Shown here: positions 9,073 to 17,162 of the stretch, piece after piece | How the letters are laid out: the number at the start of each line of letters is the position of its first letter | Position numbering within the stretch: position 1 is the first letter of the stretch | Assembly (NCBI GenBank): GCA_030535355.1 | Contig: JAUNIO010000030.1 | Coordinates: 1-32,628 of the forward strand | Direction: 5' to 3' | Source of the DNA: a bacterium | Lineage (GTDB): Bacteria > Vulcanimicrobiota > Xenobia > Xenobiales > Xenobiaceae | Length of the DNA stretch: 32,628 nt | Translations under genes and position numbers: made by a program | The notes under the pieces: generated by a model | What the model was told of the DNA's origin: nothing | What the model saw: only the letters and a program-made list of their open reading frames with translations | Databases searched by the model: none

Positions 9073-9145
9073 GGCTGCCCTCCTCAAATTGGAAGCTGAT
9101 TTTGTGCTGTTTAGGGGTGTAACCTGTTCATGTGCTGGCAACAAA

Positions 9146-9745
9146 CTAACTGCTGTGCATAAGTTCAACGAGTTCGCAGAGCAGGTGAATAATGGTAAGG
9201 TGAGCTTCCTGAATGCGGCAGGTGCGCGTTGAGGGAACTTTTAAACAAATGTGGCACAGCTCGTTTAATTGGCCTCCGCTGGCACCGGAAAGGCCAATTA
9301 CCGAAGCCCCTGAAGAAAGCGCCTGCTTTGCAGCTCTGACTATGCTGGAAGAATTGCCAGATGTGGAAATCGCTACGACAACATCGCCTTTTTTTACTAA
9401 AGCGCGTACTTGACGTTCATAGACTTGATCGAACGAGAAATCGTTAGACAATGCTGTTATTATCGATGTATCTGTTGTCAGAGCATGGGCCGCCAGACAA
9501 TTGTCGCGCTCAAAGCGCCCTACCAGTTCAGCTGTTAGATGCTGAGCTTCAGCTGCGCTGCCCCCATTGCCTATTACATAAACCGTGTGATTCTGCTCCC
9601 AGGCTTGGCAGAATAGTGCGGCTACAGATTTCAGCTGTGGAATTAGGTCTATAATCCTAAGCTGCATTTCGGCGCTGTCGCGTATAGATGACTCGAGAAT
9701 ACTGTTTAGCTGATCAGCGCTGCTGTTTAAAGCTTCTGGTTCCAT
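9146..9745 (-). CDS. gmhA: Phosphoheptose (sedoheptulose 7-phosphate) isomerase
   Basis: SIS-domain isomerase that makes D-glycero-D-manno-heptose 7-phosphate, the first step to the ADP- or GDP-heptose used in LPS core or surface glycans. Family landmarks: GNGGSAAEAQHLTAELVGRF, the ALTTDTSIITALSNDFSF segment, STSGNS (phosphate site) and RTCRIQEAHL with the catalytic histidine region. I chose the ATG at 9745 because GAGGAA lies just before it; an in-frame ATG at 9757 would add four residues and has no ribosome site. The length of about 199 residues is usual. Other heptose genes (hldE, gmhB) are not in the window. Confidence 0.9.
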   Translation of the reverse strand: MEPEALNSSADQLNSILESSIRDSAEMQLRIIDLIPQLKSVAALFCQAWEQNHTVYVIGNGGSAAEAQHLTAELVGRFERDNCLAAHALTTDTSIITALSNDFSFDQVYERQVRALVKKGDVVVAISTSGNSSSIVRAAKQALSSGASVIGLSGASGGQLNELCHICLKVPSTRTCRIQEAHLTIIHLLCELVELMHSS

Positions 9746-9811
9746 ATTGTTCCTCATAATTAGTACGCAAGCGGCAGCATCATGCTTTGAGCTGCTCTGT
9801 CCGGTCAGTTT

Positions 9812-11029
9812 TTAAATGTCGCTGCGCTGCTTATTTATGCAGTGCTGATAGGCTGCTAAAGATAGTTCTTGAATAGCTTTGGTAGCAGCACTGCTGCGCT
9901 TAGGATTAACCCGGCAGATGAACACGCTGATGGCTATTGGATGGGAGCCGGCCATCACGATTCCTGTGTCGTTGACTACACCGGATATAGTGCCGGTTTT
10001 ATGGTAAACTTTAGTGCCTTGGGGTAACTGGCCGGGGATGCGGCTGTTGTATTGCTGCCGTCCCAGTACCCCTAAACAGTAATTTGTCCACTTTTCGCTG
10101 AGAATTTGGCGTTTCCACAGCTTTACCAGCATTTTGTTGTAATCATTGGGAGAACCTAAATTATCCACAGCTGCCGCAATGGCCATACTTTGGGCACTAG
10201 TTTCCTGCTGGGCTGATGCGTCCTCCCACGCCTGAATCTGCGGCAGCGATGTCGCTGCAAAACTGTCGTCAACTTTATCGGCTAGATCGCATTTTTGTTT
10301 GAAAGACAGACTGTTCCAATAATTTAAGAAGGCGCTGGGCGATTCTCCGTGAGGTACGCCGCGGCGCAAACTGAGCAGCCAGGCTTCTCTGTTGGTAAGG
10401 TAAACGCTGGAATGGGTCATGCCCATGTCGATAAGCAAGCGGTTAACCGAACGGATGCCAATGGTGTCGAGAATGGTGTCTGTAGCCGTATTGTCGGAAA
10501 CCGTAATCATTTTTTCTATAGCGGTGCGCATACTAACTTGGCTGCCGTTGGGCAGGCTGGCTAAATCGCCGCTGCCGATGCACTTGGTGCGGTTGCTTAT
10601 GGTTAACAGAGAATCTAAGCTTAAATTATTTTGGCCATCCTGGAGCTGGCGAGCGGCTTCTATCATAATAGGCAGCTTGAAAGCACTGGCCATGGGAAAG
10701 GAACGGTCCCCGCGTATCTCAGCGTGTTCGCCGTCGTGTATATCGGTTACGGCTAAGCCTATCTCTAAATCGGCATAACGAGAAGCTATGGAGCGCAGTC
10801 TGGAATCTAAAGGACTTTTGGCGGCTATTAAGGCTGTTGGATTCGCTGATGTCCCGGAATATATCTCATGATTGACATTTTGATCCGCCGGCTGGGCTGG
10901 GGAGGCGGGAAGCCAGGGAACAGGAGTCGGAGGAGCCGCAATGCTGGAAGTCGCCTCTAGAGTGAATAAAAGAAGAAGACCTAATGAGCAACTCATTAGG
11001 CGGTTTGTTGAGATAGTCTGCATAAACAT
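9812..11029 (-). CDS. Secreted class A beta-lactamase-like serine hydrolase
   Basis: Penicillin-recognising serine hydrolase fold. All three active-site elements are present: SxxK as SAFK, SDN in VSDNTATD and KTG in HKTGTISG. The N-terminus (TNRLMSCSLGLLLLF followed by SSIAA) is a signal peptide, so the product acts outside the cytoplasm. Two things are odd. The omega-loop ExxLN motif of true class A enzymes is not seen; the matching place reads NREAWLLSL. About 60 extra residues lie between that loop and KTG. It may therefore be a divergent beta-lactamase or a D,D-peptidase-like enzyme, and resistance should not be assumed. Start codons at 11029, 11023 or a TTG at 11083 are possible; none has a strong ribosome site. 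Confidence 0.8.
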   Translation of the reverse strand: MFMQTISTNRLMSCSLGLLLLFTLEATSSIAAPPTPVPWLPASPAQPADQNVNHEIYSGTSANPTALIAAKSPLDSRLRSIASRYADLEIGLAVTDIHDGEHAEIRGDRSFPMASAFKLPIMIEAARQLQDGQNNLSLDSLLTISNRTKCIGSGDLASLPNGSQVSMRTAIEKMITVSDNTATDTILDTIGIRSVNRLLIDMGMTHSSVYLTNREAWLLSLRRGVPHGESPSAFLNYWNSLSFKQKCDLADKVDDSFAATSLPQIQAWEDASAQQETSAQSMAIAAAVDNLGSPNDYNKMLVKLWKRQILSEKWTNYCLGVLGRQQYNSRIPGQLPQGTKVYHKTGTISGVVNDTGIVMAGSHPIAISVFICRVNPKRSSAATKAIQELSLAAYQHCINKQRSDI

Positions 11030-11126
11030 GAGCTTCGTAGCTAAACTGCGCTTGCCTGCTTGAACTGAGCGTTTAGCTGGCAATTATTACTCGTGGTAAA
11101 AAAGAGAAATATTCTTAATATTAAAA

Positions 11127-11144
11127 GAGGAAATACTCTTTATT
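11127..11144. other. Short inverted repeat between divergent genes
   Basis: AAAGAG and CTCTTT arms separated by GAAATA, in the 215-base gap between the serine hydrolase start and the rplU promoter. It could be an operator for the leftward gene or chance in AT-rich DNA. Confidence 0.2.
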
Positions 11145-11244
11145 AAGCGTACTACAAAATGCTAATCTGATAAGCTTTGTAAGCTGTTGCATAGAGCGAG
11201 ATTCTTTTCCCTCATCTCGTTTGTTTAGTATTGGGTACATAAGT

Positions 11245-11274
11245 TTGACAGATATGCTGTTAATATGGTATAAA
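11245..11274 (+). promoter_or_regulatory. Sigma-70-type promoter of rplU
   Basis: Perfect -35 TTGACA at 11245-11250 and -10 TATAAA at 11269-11274, 18 bases apart, about 70 bases before the rplU start. A strong vegetative promoter, as expected for a ribosomal protein gene. Confidence 0.75.
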
Positions 11275-11278
11275 GAAC

Positions 11279-11344
11279 GCCGTGTATTCGGTTAGTTGGT
11301 TCTTAGCCCACGAACCAAGTGGGGGAACCTAGGAGGTTTTTTAA
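11279..11344 (+). promoter_or_regulatory. rplU 5' leader (L21-leader-like)
   Basis: Between the promoter and the rplU GTG lies a GC-rich stretch able to fold: GGTTC near 11300 can pair with GAACC near 11315, followed by GTGGGGGAACC and the ribosome site AGGAGG. Position and look fit the L21 leader known upstream of rplU in Firmicutes, where L21 is thought to control its own synthesis. Match to that family was judged by eye only. Confidence 0.5.
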
Positions 11345-11659
11345 GTGTACGCCGTGGTAGAGAGCGGGGGCAAACAATATCGTGTAGCTCCTGGACAGAG
11401 AGTACGTGTAGATCGCATTGATGGCGAAATCGGTTCGGCGGTTAAATTAGACCGCGTCCTGATGGTCGTTAATGACCAGAATGAGACTATTGCTGGAACT
11501 CCTTATATTGAGGGGTGCTCTATTGACGCTACTATAGCCGAGCAGCATCGTACGCGCAAAGTATTGGTGTTCAAGTACGCGAAGCGCAAACGCCGTCGCG
11601 TTAAAACCGGGCATCGCCAGTACTTCACCGCTTTGCAGATCGGTTCTATTGGAAAGTAG
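11345..11659 (+). CDS. rplU: 50S ribosomal protein L21
   Basis: Ribosomal protein L21, a 23S rRNA-binding protein of the large subunit. The 104-residue product starts with the family signature YAVVESGGKQYRV and ends with the basic stretch KRKRRRVKTGHRQ followed by the usual contact region TALQIGSI. Start is GTG with AGGAGG upstream. It leads the order rplU-prp, the Firmicutes arrangement, but the usual third gene rpmA (L27) does not follow. Confidence 0.97.
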   Translation: MYAVVESGGKQYRVAPGQRVRVDRIDGEIGSAVKLDRVLMVVNDQNETIAGTPYIEGCSIDATIAEQHRTRKVLVFKYAKRKRRRVKTGHRQYFTALQIGSIGK

Positions 11660-11665
11660 TTCGGC

Positions 11666-11995
11666 TTGATTCGAGTCGTTGTGCGGCGTGATTCCCAGGG
11701 CGAGATTCGCAGTTTGCGATGCTCAGGACACGCCGCTTTCGATATAGAAGGCGGTGTGGATATAGTCTGTGCCGGCGTCTCAGCGCTTACCGGAGCGTTG
11801 GCTTTAGGATTGAACAAAGTCATTGGCATAGATGCTCTTAGAGAAGAGGCTGACGGGCTGCTGAGTTTTAGCATACCGGAAGATGTGACTAATGAGCAGT
11901 GGCATTCAGCCCAAGTGCTGTTAAACACGACAGTGTTGGCACTTCAGGAATTACAGCAAAATTATGAGGGCTTTGTGACGGTAGAAACGGCGTAA
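11666..11995 (+). CDS. prp: Ribosomal-processing cysteine protease Prp
   Basis: Cysteine protease that removes the N-terminal extension of ribosomal protein L27 in Firmicutes and relatives. The proposed dyad is H22 (CSGHA) and C35 (VDIVCAGVSAL), in the usual spacing. The 109-residue length is typical. The start is TTG at 11666, 6 bases after the rplU stop, with GGAAAG upstream. Its substrate gene rpmA normally lies directly downstream but is missing here; a small membrane protein gene follows instead. Confidence 0.9.
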   Translation: MIRVVVRRDSQGEIRSLRCSGHAAFDIEGGVDIVCAGVSALTGALALGLNKVIGIDALREEADGLLSFSIPEDVTNEQWHSAQVLLNTTVLALQELQQNYEGFVTVETA

Positions 11996-12029
11996 AGCCG
12001 ATTAGCGGGTAGCAATTTGGAGGTGCAGC

Positions 12030-12278
12030 ATGACGGAATTCGTTGATAGAGTTAATCTAGAAGAGTTAGATTTTGATGATGAGCGCAGTATGAGAAGTGA
12101 CGATATGTTTACTCCTTCTAAATTGATGGGGGTCGCTATTTTCGGAGCTATTGCTGCTTTGGCTGGTTATTATGTTTATGCTCAGCTAGATAGCGACAAG
12201 CGCAATGCCTTGCGCGATTGTGTTATTTCTGTTGCCAAAGAACAGGTTAGCTCTTTAACCGCGCCTTCCAAGCAATAA
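12030..12278 (+). CDS. Small single-pass membrane protein of unknown function
   Basis: Product of 82 residues that I do not recognise. The first 25 residues are acidic (EELDFDDERSMRSDD); one membrane segment follows at about 33-52 (MGVAIFGAIAALAGYYVYAQ), then a short charged tail (DSDKRNALRD). GGAGG lies 7 bases before the ATG, which supports translation. It sits between prp and lspA on the same strand and starts 34 bases after prp. The place normally used by rpmA is taken by this gene, but it has no resemblance to L27. Confidence 0.75.
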   Translation: MTEFVDRVNLEELDFDDERSMRSDDMFTPSKLMGVAIFGAIAALAGYYVYAQLDSDKRNALRDCVISVAKEQVSSLTAPSKQ

Positions 12279-12288
12279 GCAGGCTGAC

Positions 12289-12840
12289 GTGAGTTCATTC
12301 CAGCAAAAGTGTCAGCCTGACAATCAGGGTTACGGGCTGACCTTTTTTTTTGCGGCAGCCATATATCTAGCATTAGACCAATGGACTAAATATTTGGTCA
12401 GTACGCAAATGCAGATCGGGCAGACGATAACGCTGCCCGTTAGTTTTGTGCAATTAACATATGTGCGCAATTTTGGCGGAGCATTTGGGGTTTTAGCTGA
12501 TGCCCAGGTGGTTTTTGTTGCTTCTGCATTGCTCGCTTTAGGCTGTATTTATTGGCAATTCCCAGCGATCTGTGCCCATACGGGAAAATGGGGGTGCGGT
12601 ATCAGCGCGGCTATTGCCGCCGGTGCCTTGGGGAATCTTTGTGATCGCCTGCGTTTGGGCTATGTGGTCGATATGATCGATCTCAAATGGTGGCCGGTTT
12701 TTAATGTAGCCGATATCGGCATTACCGTAGGCATAACCTTAATGGTATTTTGGCTGTCGAGAATGAGCTTGGATTCTGAAGATGAACAGTCCGATATGCA
12801 GGCAGGCAGCTGCGCAAGTCATGATGTTGGCAGTGAGTGA
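12289..12840 (+). CDS. lspA: Lipoprotein signal peptidase (signal peptidase II)
   Basis: Inner-membrane aspartyl protease that cleaves the signal peptide of lipidated prolipoproteins. The conserved blocks are DQWTKYLV in the first membrane segment, VRNFGGAFG, GALGNLCDRLRLGYVVDMID with one catalytic aspartate, and FNVADIGIT with the second. Four membrane helices are evident. The GTG start lies 10 bases after the preceding stop. At 183 residues it is slightly long because of an acidic C-terminal tail (DSEDEQSDMQAG). lgt follows 9 bases later, so the two steps of lipoprotein maturation are co-transcribed. Confidence 0.95.
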   Translation: MSSFQQKCQPDNQGYGLTFFFAAAIYLALDQWTKYLVSTQMQIGQTITLPVSFVQLTYVRNFGGAFGVLADAQVVFVASALLALGCIYWQFPAICAHTGKWGCGISAAIAAGALGNLCDRLRLGYVVDMIDLKWWPVFNVADIGITVGITLMVFWLSRMSLDSEDEQSDMQAGSCASHDVGSE

Positions 12841-12849
12841 GGCGAAATA

Positions 12850-13647
12850 ATGCATCCCATCCTTTTTACAATCGGTGACTTTTCTGTGCATAGCTATGGG
12901 GTGATCATGGCTTTGGGCATAGTGGCCGGTGTCACCTATGCGATGTATATAGGTAAAAAAAGAGGCTTGGACCCTTACGATATGTCTGAGGTCGGTCTCT
13001 GGACGGTCATTTTTGGGCTGTTGGGGGCGCGTTTAGCTTATGTCGCTCAGCATGTTGATTACTATCTGCAAAATCCCGAGCTTTTGCTTAATTTTCGCCG
13101 AGGCGGTATCGCCATTCAGGGTGCCTTGCTGTTAGGTTTTGCTACAACTGCTTGGATTTGTAAGCGCAAAAACATCAATATGCTCAACGGTTTGGATGTC
13201 TATATCAGCCCTGTCCTGCTGGGGATGGCTTTAGGCAGAATAGGCTGTGTTATGCAGGGGTGCTGTTACGGAAGCCCTTGCTCTCCCTCTTTGCCGTGGG
13301 CGATTACTTATCCAGAAACGCTGCATGTCGCCTGTGTACCCCGTCATCCGTCCCAAATATATGAAGCTTTACTCGATATCGCATTGATAGTTCTAGTAAA
13401 TTGGGTGTATAAAAACGCCAAGTTTTATGGCCAGACTTTTTGGACAGGTATCGCTGGTTATGGGGTGGTTAGGTTCATCACAGAATTCTTTCGCGAATGT
13501 GACAGTGCGCCTGTCGTTGGTTTGAGCTTAGCGCAATGGGCGGCTTTGTTGTTTGTGGCTCTTGGGCTTTGCGGTGTTTTGGGAAAAATTTCTCGGCAGC
13601 CACTGGCCGTGCCCCCTCACGCAGAAAAAAAAGGACACAAAAACTAG
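12850..13647 (+). CDS. lgt: Phosphatidylglycerol-prolipoprotein diacylglyceryl transferase
   Basis: Transfers diacylglycerol from phosphatidylglycerol to the lipobox cysteine, the step before LspA. It opens with the family sequence PILFTIGDFSVHSYGVIMALG and contains FRRGGIAIQGALL, the signature GRIGCVMQGCCYG with the essential arginine, and RHPSQIYEA. Several membrane helices are visible over its 265 residues. Transcription continues from lspA. A mosaic repeat and a tRNA gene with its own promoter follow, and no clear terminator was seen directly after the stop. Confidence 0.95.
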   Translation: MHPILFTIGDFSVHSYGVIMALGIVAGVTYAMYIGKKRGLDPYDMSEVGLWTVIFGLLGARLAYVAQHVDYYLQNPELLLNFRRGGIAIQGALLLGFATTAWICKRKNINMLNGLDVYISPVLLGMALGRIGCVMQGCCYGSPCSPSLPWAITYPETLHVACVPRHPSQIYEALLDIALIVLVNWVYKNAKFYGQTFWTGIAGYGVVRFITEFFRECDSAPVVGLSLAQWAALLFVALGLCGVLGKISRQPLAVPPHAEKKGHKN

Positions 13648-13652
13648 AATCT

Positions 13653-13760
13653 AATATAATTTAGTTAGCGATTAGCTAACTTGCGAACTATCTGACTCCC
13701 CCTAAAGGATGGGAGGGGGAGAAGTCGCGACTGCGACAGAGGGGGGGCAAGGCTGTTGCT
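13653..13760. repeat. Intergenic mosaic repeat, copy 1
   Basis: Three modules in a row: a, AATATAATTTAGTTAG (13653-13668); b, CTAACTTGCGAACTATCTGA and the following CTCCCCCTAAAGG (13676-13708); c, a G-rich part with GTCGCGACTGCGACAGAGGG (13724-13743). GTTAGC/GCTAAC and CTCCCCC/GGGGGAG can each form a hairpin. Related modules recur at 18027-18347 and 22170-22224. Confidence 0.7.
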
Positions 13761-13779
13761 AAAGTTTAAGAATCCAAGG

Positions 13780-13808
13780 TTGACATATTGAAGCAGAGTT
13801 GGTAAATT
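13780..13808 (+). promoter_or_regulatory. Promoter of the tRNA-Arg gene
   Basis: TTGACA at 13780-13785 and TAAATT at 13803-13808 with a 17-base spacer; the mature tRNA begins 17 bases after the -10 box. Confidence 0.7.
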
Positions 13809-13824
13809 AAGACATCTTTAAAGT

Positions 13825-13900
13825 CTCTACGTAGCTCAGGGGATAGAGCGTCCGCCTCCTAAGCGGAAGGTCGCAGGTTCAATTCCTGTCGTGGAGACCA
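13825..13900 (+). tRNA. tRNA-Arg (anticodon CCU)
   Basis: A 76-base cloverleaf with encoded CCA. Acceptor stem CTCTACG pairs with CGTGGAG (one T-G pair), D stem GCTC/GAGC, anticodon stem TCCGC/GCGGA with loop CTCCTAA giving anticodon CCT, T arm GCAGG-TTCAATT-CCTGT. It reads the rare arginine codon AGG. A T-run follows the CCA directly. It has its own promoter and stands alone. Confidence 0.95.
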
Positions 13901-13940
13901 TTTTTTTTAGGAAAATTCTTTAGGAAAAGGTTATTATTCC

Positions 13941-15323
13941 GTGGATGACAGCGTAAAATGGCGAGTTCCCTCCATGAAGTGGCGAGATTGGCTCTTTGTA
14001 GGCCTGCTGTGCGCCTTTTCCTTTTTTTTGCGGGCATGGCATTTGGAATATCCCGACCAGTCTTATTTTGATGAGATTTATTATGGCCCGGCAGCTTTGG
14101 ACTATATCGCTGGCCGAGAGGATTCCAACACGGTGCATCCTCCTTTGGGGAAATTACAGATTGCCGGAGGAATTCTAATTCTTCGGCAATTTAATGCCTG
14201 TTGGGGCCACAAACTGTTTTCGGAGCAATGGCAGTGGCGTTTTGCCAGCGTTTGCAGCGGTACGGCCATGGTGCTTTTTACTTTTTTGCTAGGCTATCGC
14301 ATTAGCCATGGAAACCGCACCGTAGCTGCGCTGGCGGCCTTTTTGACTTCGATCGATTTTATGGCGGTAGCTATGTCGCGGGTATGTATGCTGGACATGA
14401 TCAATGCGCTGTGGATAGTGATAGGCATGTACTGCTGCTGGAACTACCTGGAAGCTTGTTGGAATAATGGCCGCCGCTGTTTGTGGGCTTCACTGACCGC
14501 TTTTTCCTTAGCTGCCGCAACAGCCTGCAAATGGAATGGTCTGTTTGCGGCAGGGGGATGCTGGCTGGTGATGGTTCTGCTGCGCAATCCTTCTTGGGCT
14601 GAAACGCGTGAGTGTGAGAAAAAGTCTATTGTTTCTGTATGGAAGCGAATTCTTATCGATGCCGTTAAAGAGGAATGGAAAACCGGCTGTAAATTAGCGG
14701 CTCTTATGGCTGCTGTAACGGCTGTGGTATATATTTTATCCTATATGCCTCTTTTCTTGCGCATGGGATTCGGCACAGAAGCCTGGCGAGAAATTTGGGG
14801 CTATCATACCTTAATGTTCAGTTTCCGTTACGATGCCAAGCAGTTTACTCATTCCTATCTCTCTTATTTTTGGGAATGGCCTTTAGTTTTGCGTCCCATT
14901 TGGTTCTTTTTTGAGAGCAGCGCTTCTCATACCAAAGTGAACGGTATCGTTTCTTTCGGTTCAGTGCTTTTTTGGTGGCCCGTGCTGATATACTTCATTG
15001 AATCGGCCTATTATGGCATAAAAAATCGCGATGCTGTGCGTTTGTTTTTGGTAATATTATGGTGTGCGCAATGGCTGTTGTGGGCTAGTTCCACGACGGG
15101 AGGATTCATATATTACATGCTGCCAGTTGTACCTCTGATGGCTTTGACGGCAGCGGTAGTGATCGACGATTGGTGCGCTATTAAAGCTGGTTGGATGGCC
15201 GTTGTGTACATCGCTATGTTAGCGGTAGTCTTTGTCGCTTATTGGCCTTTCCTGTCGGGCGAAACTGCTTCAATGATCCATTTTAAACGCTGTTTTCCTG
15301 GGTGGCTGCCAAGATGGCGTTAG
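13941..15323 (+). CDS. PMT/GT39-type membrane glycosyltransferase
   Basis: Polytopic membrane enzyme of the dolichyl-phosphate-mannose protein mannosyltransferase superfamily, which uses a polyprenyl-phosphate sugar on the outer face of the membrane. The first loop after membrane segment 1 has the diagnostic acidic pair and motif: YFDEIYYGPAALDYI and then NTVHPPLGKLQIAGG. The C-terminal half contains FIYYMLPVVPLMAL, like the C-terminal membrane block of PMT proteins. About ten or more membrane segments fit within 460 residues. The acceptor (protein, lipid or glycan) is unknown. The start is GTG 13941 with AGGA upstream. Its end overlaps the pseudouridine synthase gene. Confidence 0.85.
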   Translation: MDDSVKWRVPSMKWRDWLFVGLLCAFSFFLRAWHLEYPDQSYFDEIYYGPAALDYIAGREDSNTVHPPLGKLQIAGGILILRQFNACWGHKLFSEQWQWRFASVCSGTAMVLFTFLLGYRISHGNRTVAALAAFLTSIDFMAVAMSRVCMLDMINALWIVIGMYCCWNYLEACWNNGRRCLWASLTAFSLAAATACKWNGLFAAGGCWLVMVLLRNPSWAETRECEKKSIVSVWKRILIDAVKEEWKTGCKLAALMAAVTAVVYILSYMPLFLRMGFGTEAWREIWGYHTLMFSFRYDAKQFTHSYLSYFWEWPLVLRPIWFFFESSASHTKVNGIVSFGSVLFWWPVLIYFIESAYYGIKNRDAVRLFLVILWCAQWLLWASSTTGGFIYYMLPVVPLMALTAAVVIDDWCAIKAGWMAVVYIAMLAVVFVAYWPFLSGETASMIHFKRCFPGWLPRWR

Positions 15324-16267
15324 ATTGTGCATCTGAAGCAGATAGATTTACCGTGCTGCCCGAGGAAGCGAAAAGCCGCTTAGATGTGGTTACGGCGGAG
15401 CATTTGCAATGCTCGCGCAGCCAAGCCCATGACTGGATCACCTCTGGGCTGTTGACTATAGATGGTGCTGTAGCTGTAAAACCGGCGGAAAAAGTAAAAA
15501 GCGGGCAATTTGTGGAAGTGAGCCGTCCGCCTTTACAGTCTGCTATCCCTCAGCCGGATAAGAATGTCATCATTGAGGCCGTTTACGAAGACGATATGTT
15601 ATTGGTCGTCAACAAGCAGCGCGGTGTTACAGTCCATCCCGGTTCCGGCACTCACTCAGGCACTTTGGTAAACGGGCTTTTGGCTTACTGCCATGATCTG
15701 TCGGGGATACATGGTGTCGAGCGCCCTGGCATTGTGCATCGTTTGGATAAGGATACGTCGGGATTGATGGTAGTGGCCAAAAGCGATCAGGCTCATCTGG
15801 CATTATCCCGCCAGTTTGCCGATCGCCAAGTTTTAAAAATATATAGGGCTATTGTACACGGAGTACCTCCCGAAAGTGGCTCTATCAATCAGCCCATCGG
15901 GCGCCATCAGACTGATAGAAAGAAAATGACCGTGCGCCGCGACGGGCGCCCGGCTTCAACTGACTTCCGCGTTTTGGAACAGTTTGGCAGAGAGTATGCG
16001 CTGGTTGAGCTGCACCTGCACACGGGCCGCACTCATCAGATCCGCGTGCATATGACTTGGCTAGGATATCCGCTGCTGGGCGACCTAGTTTACGGCAAAC
16101 GTTCCAATCCTTGGAACCTGAACGGCCAGGCGCTGCATTGCTACCGCTTGGGATTCACCCATCCCCGTTCTGGTGAGTTTCTGGAATTTACAGCCGGTAT
16201 GCCCGCAGTTCTGGAAGGTATTTTGGGCGATCTGCGTTTGAATTTCCACCAAGTGAGCGTCGTTTAA
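15314..16267 (+). CDS. RluD-type 23S rRNA pseudouridine synthase
   Basis: Pseudouridine synthase of the RluA/RluD family: an N-terminal S4 RNA-binding domain (SRSQAHDWITSGLLTIDG, about residues 30-50) and a catalytic domain with VHRLDKDTSGLMVVAK, where D145 is the nucleophile. HLHTGRTHQIRVHM is also diagnostic. The size fits RluD, which modifies helix 69 of 23S rRNA, although RluC-like substrates cannot be ruled out. I chose ATG 15314; an in-frame GTG at 15302 would add four residues. Both starts overlap the end of the PMT-like gene, suggesting coupled translation. Confidence 0.92.
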   Translation: MALDCASEADRFTVLPEEAKSRLDVVTAEHLQCSRSQAHDWITSGLLTIDGAVAVKPAEKVKSGQFVEVSRPPLQSAIPQPDKNVIIEAVYEDDMLLVVNKQRGVTVHPGSGTHSGTLVNGLLAYCHDLSGIHGVERPGIVHRLDKDTSGLMVVAKSDQAHLALSRQFADRQVLKIYRAIVHGVPPESGSINQPIGRHQTDRKKMTVRRDGRPASTDFRVLEQFGREYALVELHLHTGRTHQIRVHMTWLGYPLLGDLVYGKRSNPWNLNGQALHCYRLGFTHPRSGEFLEFTAGMPAVLEGILGDLRLNFHQVSVV

Positions 16268-16286
16268 CTCCTGTCTAACATCATCA

Positions 16287-16307
16287 AGCCTTAACTAAAT
16301 GACATTG
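16287..16307. repeat. Short interspersed motif, copy 1
   Basis: AGCCTTAACTAAATGACATT plus G, identical to 21378-21398 and matching, with one base change, the terminal inverted repeat at 18267-18281. CATCAT (16280-16285) and ATGATG (16312-16317) flank it as an inverted pair. The surrounding gap 16268-16484 shows no other feature. Confidence 0.6.
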
Positions 16308-16484
16308 GAGAATGATGCAGAATAAAGCAACCATTCTAACGTTTATGGCTATCTATCAGAAGCCCGCAATTCGCAAGCTGAACAGCGCTGAATTTTTCTC
16401 TATTATAGCTTTGCTTAACGAATCGGGAAAATAGACTGCGGCGAAGATAGAAACTTATATTACATCAGAAAGGTCAACCGTATA

Positions 16485-17117
16485 ATGCGCATGTGGGTGT
16501 GTTTAGCGGCAATTGTTGCCGTCAGTCTGTTTGTGCTGGGACAGATCGGTCTGCCGGAAGCGGACAGAGCCGGCTGGTATAGCGCGGCAATGACATTTAT
16601 TGGCTTTGCTATGTGCTGGGGAGGCGTGGAAGCTTCGCGCTGGATGCTGCGGGAATCTCCTATAGCCAATATTTCTATGCCTAAATCGGATTGGGGCAAG
16701 CTCTGGATCTGGTCTGGCGTACCCAGCGGATTGCTCATGCTATTCTGGCTTATGCTGGCTTGGGCCTGCAGTTCTTATGTATCCCGTCCGCTGTGCTTAA
16801 TTCTAATTGGACAAGCTTTAATGGGGCCAGCTATTTGGCTGATATCATCCCCTTGGATGATTAAAGATATTTACGCTTCTCTTAAACAATCAGGTGCAGT
16901 GGCTCAAGTTGCCGGTGTAGGCATGTTCCTGCATTTATTGGGCTGTGTCTTTGCTCTCTATGTGTTTCCTCACTTTGTCGGCGCTTCACTGCATACGATT
17001 TTCTCTTTAATCTCTTCTTTAGTTGGCTATTACGCTTTGGCTTTCTGCCATCTGCTCTTGGTAGGCTGTTCCAACTATCTGGCTAATCTGTTCGGGATAT
17101 TGCCCGGCAAAAAATAA
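16485..17117 (+). CDS. Multipass membrane protein of unknown function
   Basis: Product of 210 residues that I do not recognise. Five or six hydrophobic segments are visible (about 3-20, 33-50, 73-95, 100-120, 138-160, 165-205), with short loops and many Trp and Cys residues (for example FWLMLAWACSSY). No catalytic or binding motif stands out. The overall layout recalls small YIP1-like membrane proteins, but this is only a resemblance. ATG at 16485 follows GAAAGG. It stands alone, converging on the NPCBM gene with a shared terminator. Confidence 0.75.
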   Translation: MRMWVCLAAIVAVSLFVLGQIGLPEADRAGWYSAAMTFIGFAMCWGGVEASRWMLRESPIANISMPKSDWGKLWIWSGVPSGLLMLFWLMLAWACSSYVSRPLCLILIGQALMGPAIWLISSPWMIKDIYASLKQSGAVAQVAGVGMFLHLLGCVFALYVFPHFVGASLHTIFSLISSLVGYYALAFCHLLLVGCSNYLANLFGILPGKK

Positions 17118-17122
17118 TCCTT

Positions 17123-17162
17123 AAAACAAAAAACGCCGCTTCAAAGCGGCGTTTTTTGTTTT
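17123..17162. terminator. Strong bidirectional terminator
   Basis: Near-perfect 19-base arms, 17123-17141 and 17144-17162, with core ACGCCGCTT/AAGCGGCGT flanked by A- and T-runs. It separates two convergent genes and overlaps the stop codon of the leftward one. Confidence 0.9.

Noticed and set aside
9073-9168. N-terminal extension of the GT4 gene
   Set aside because: The GTG at 9072 has a strong GAGGAGGG site and starts on the first conserved strand; the extra 32 residues have no family likeness.
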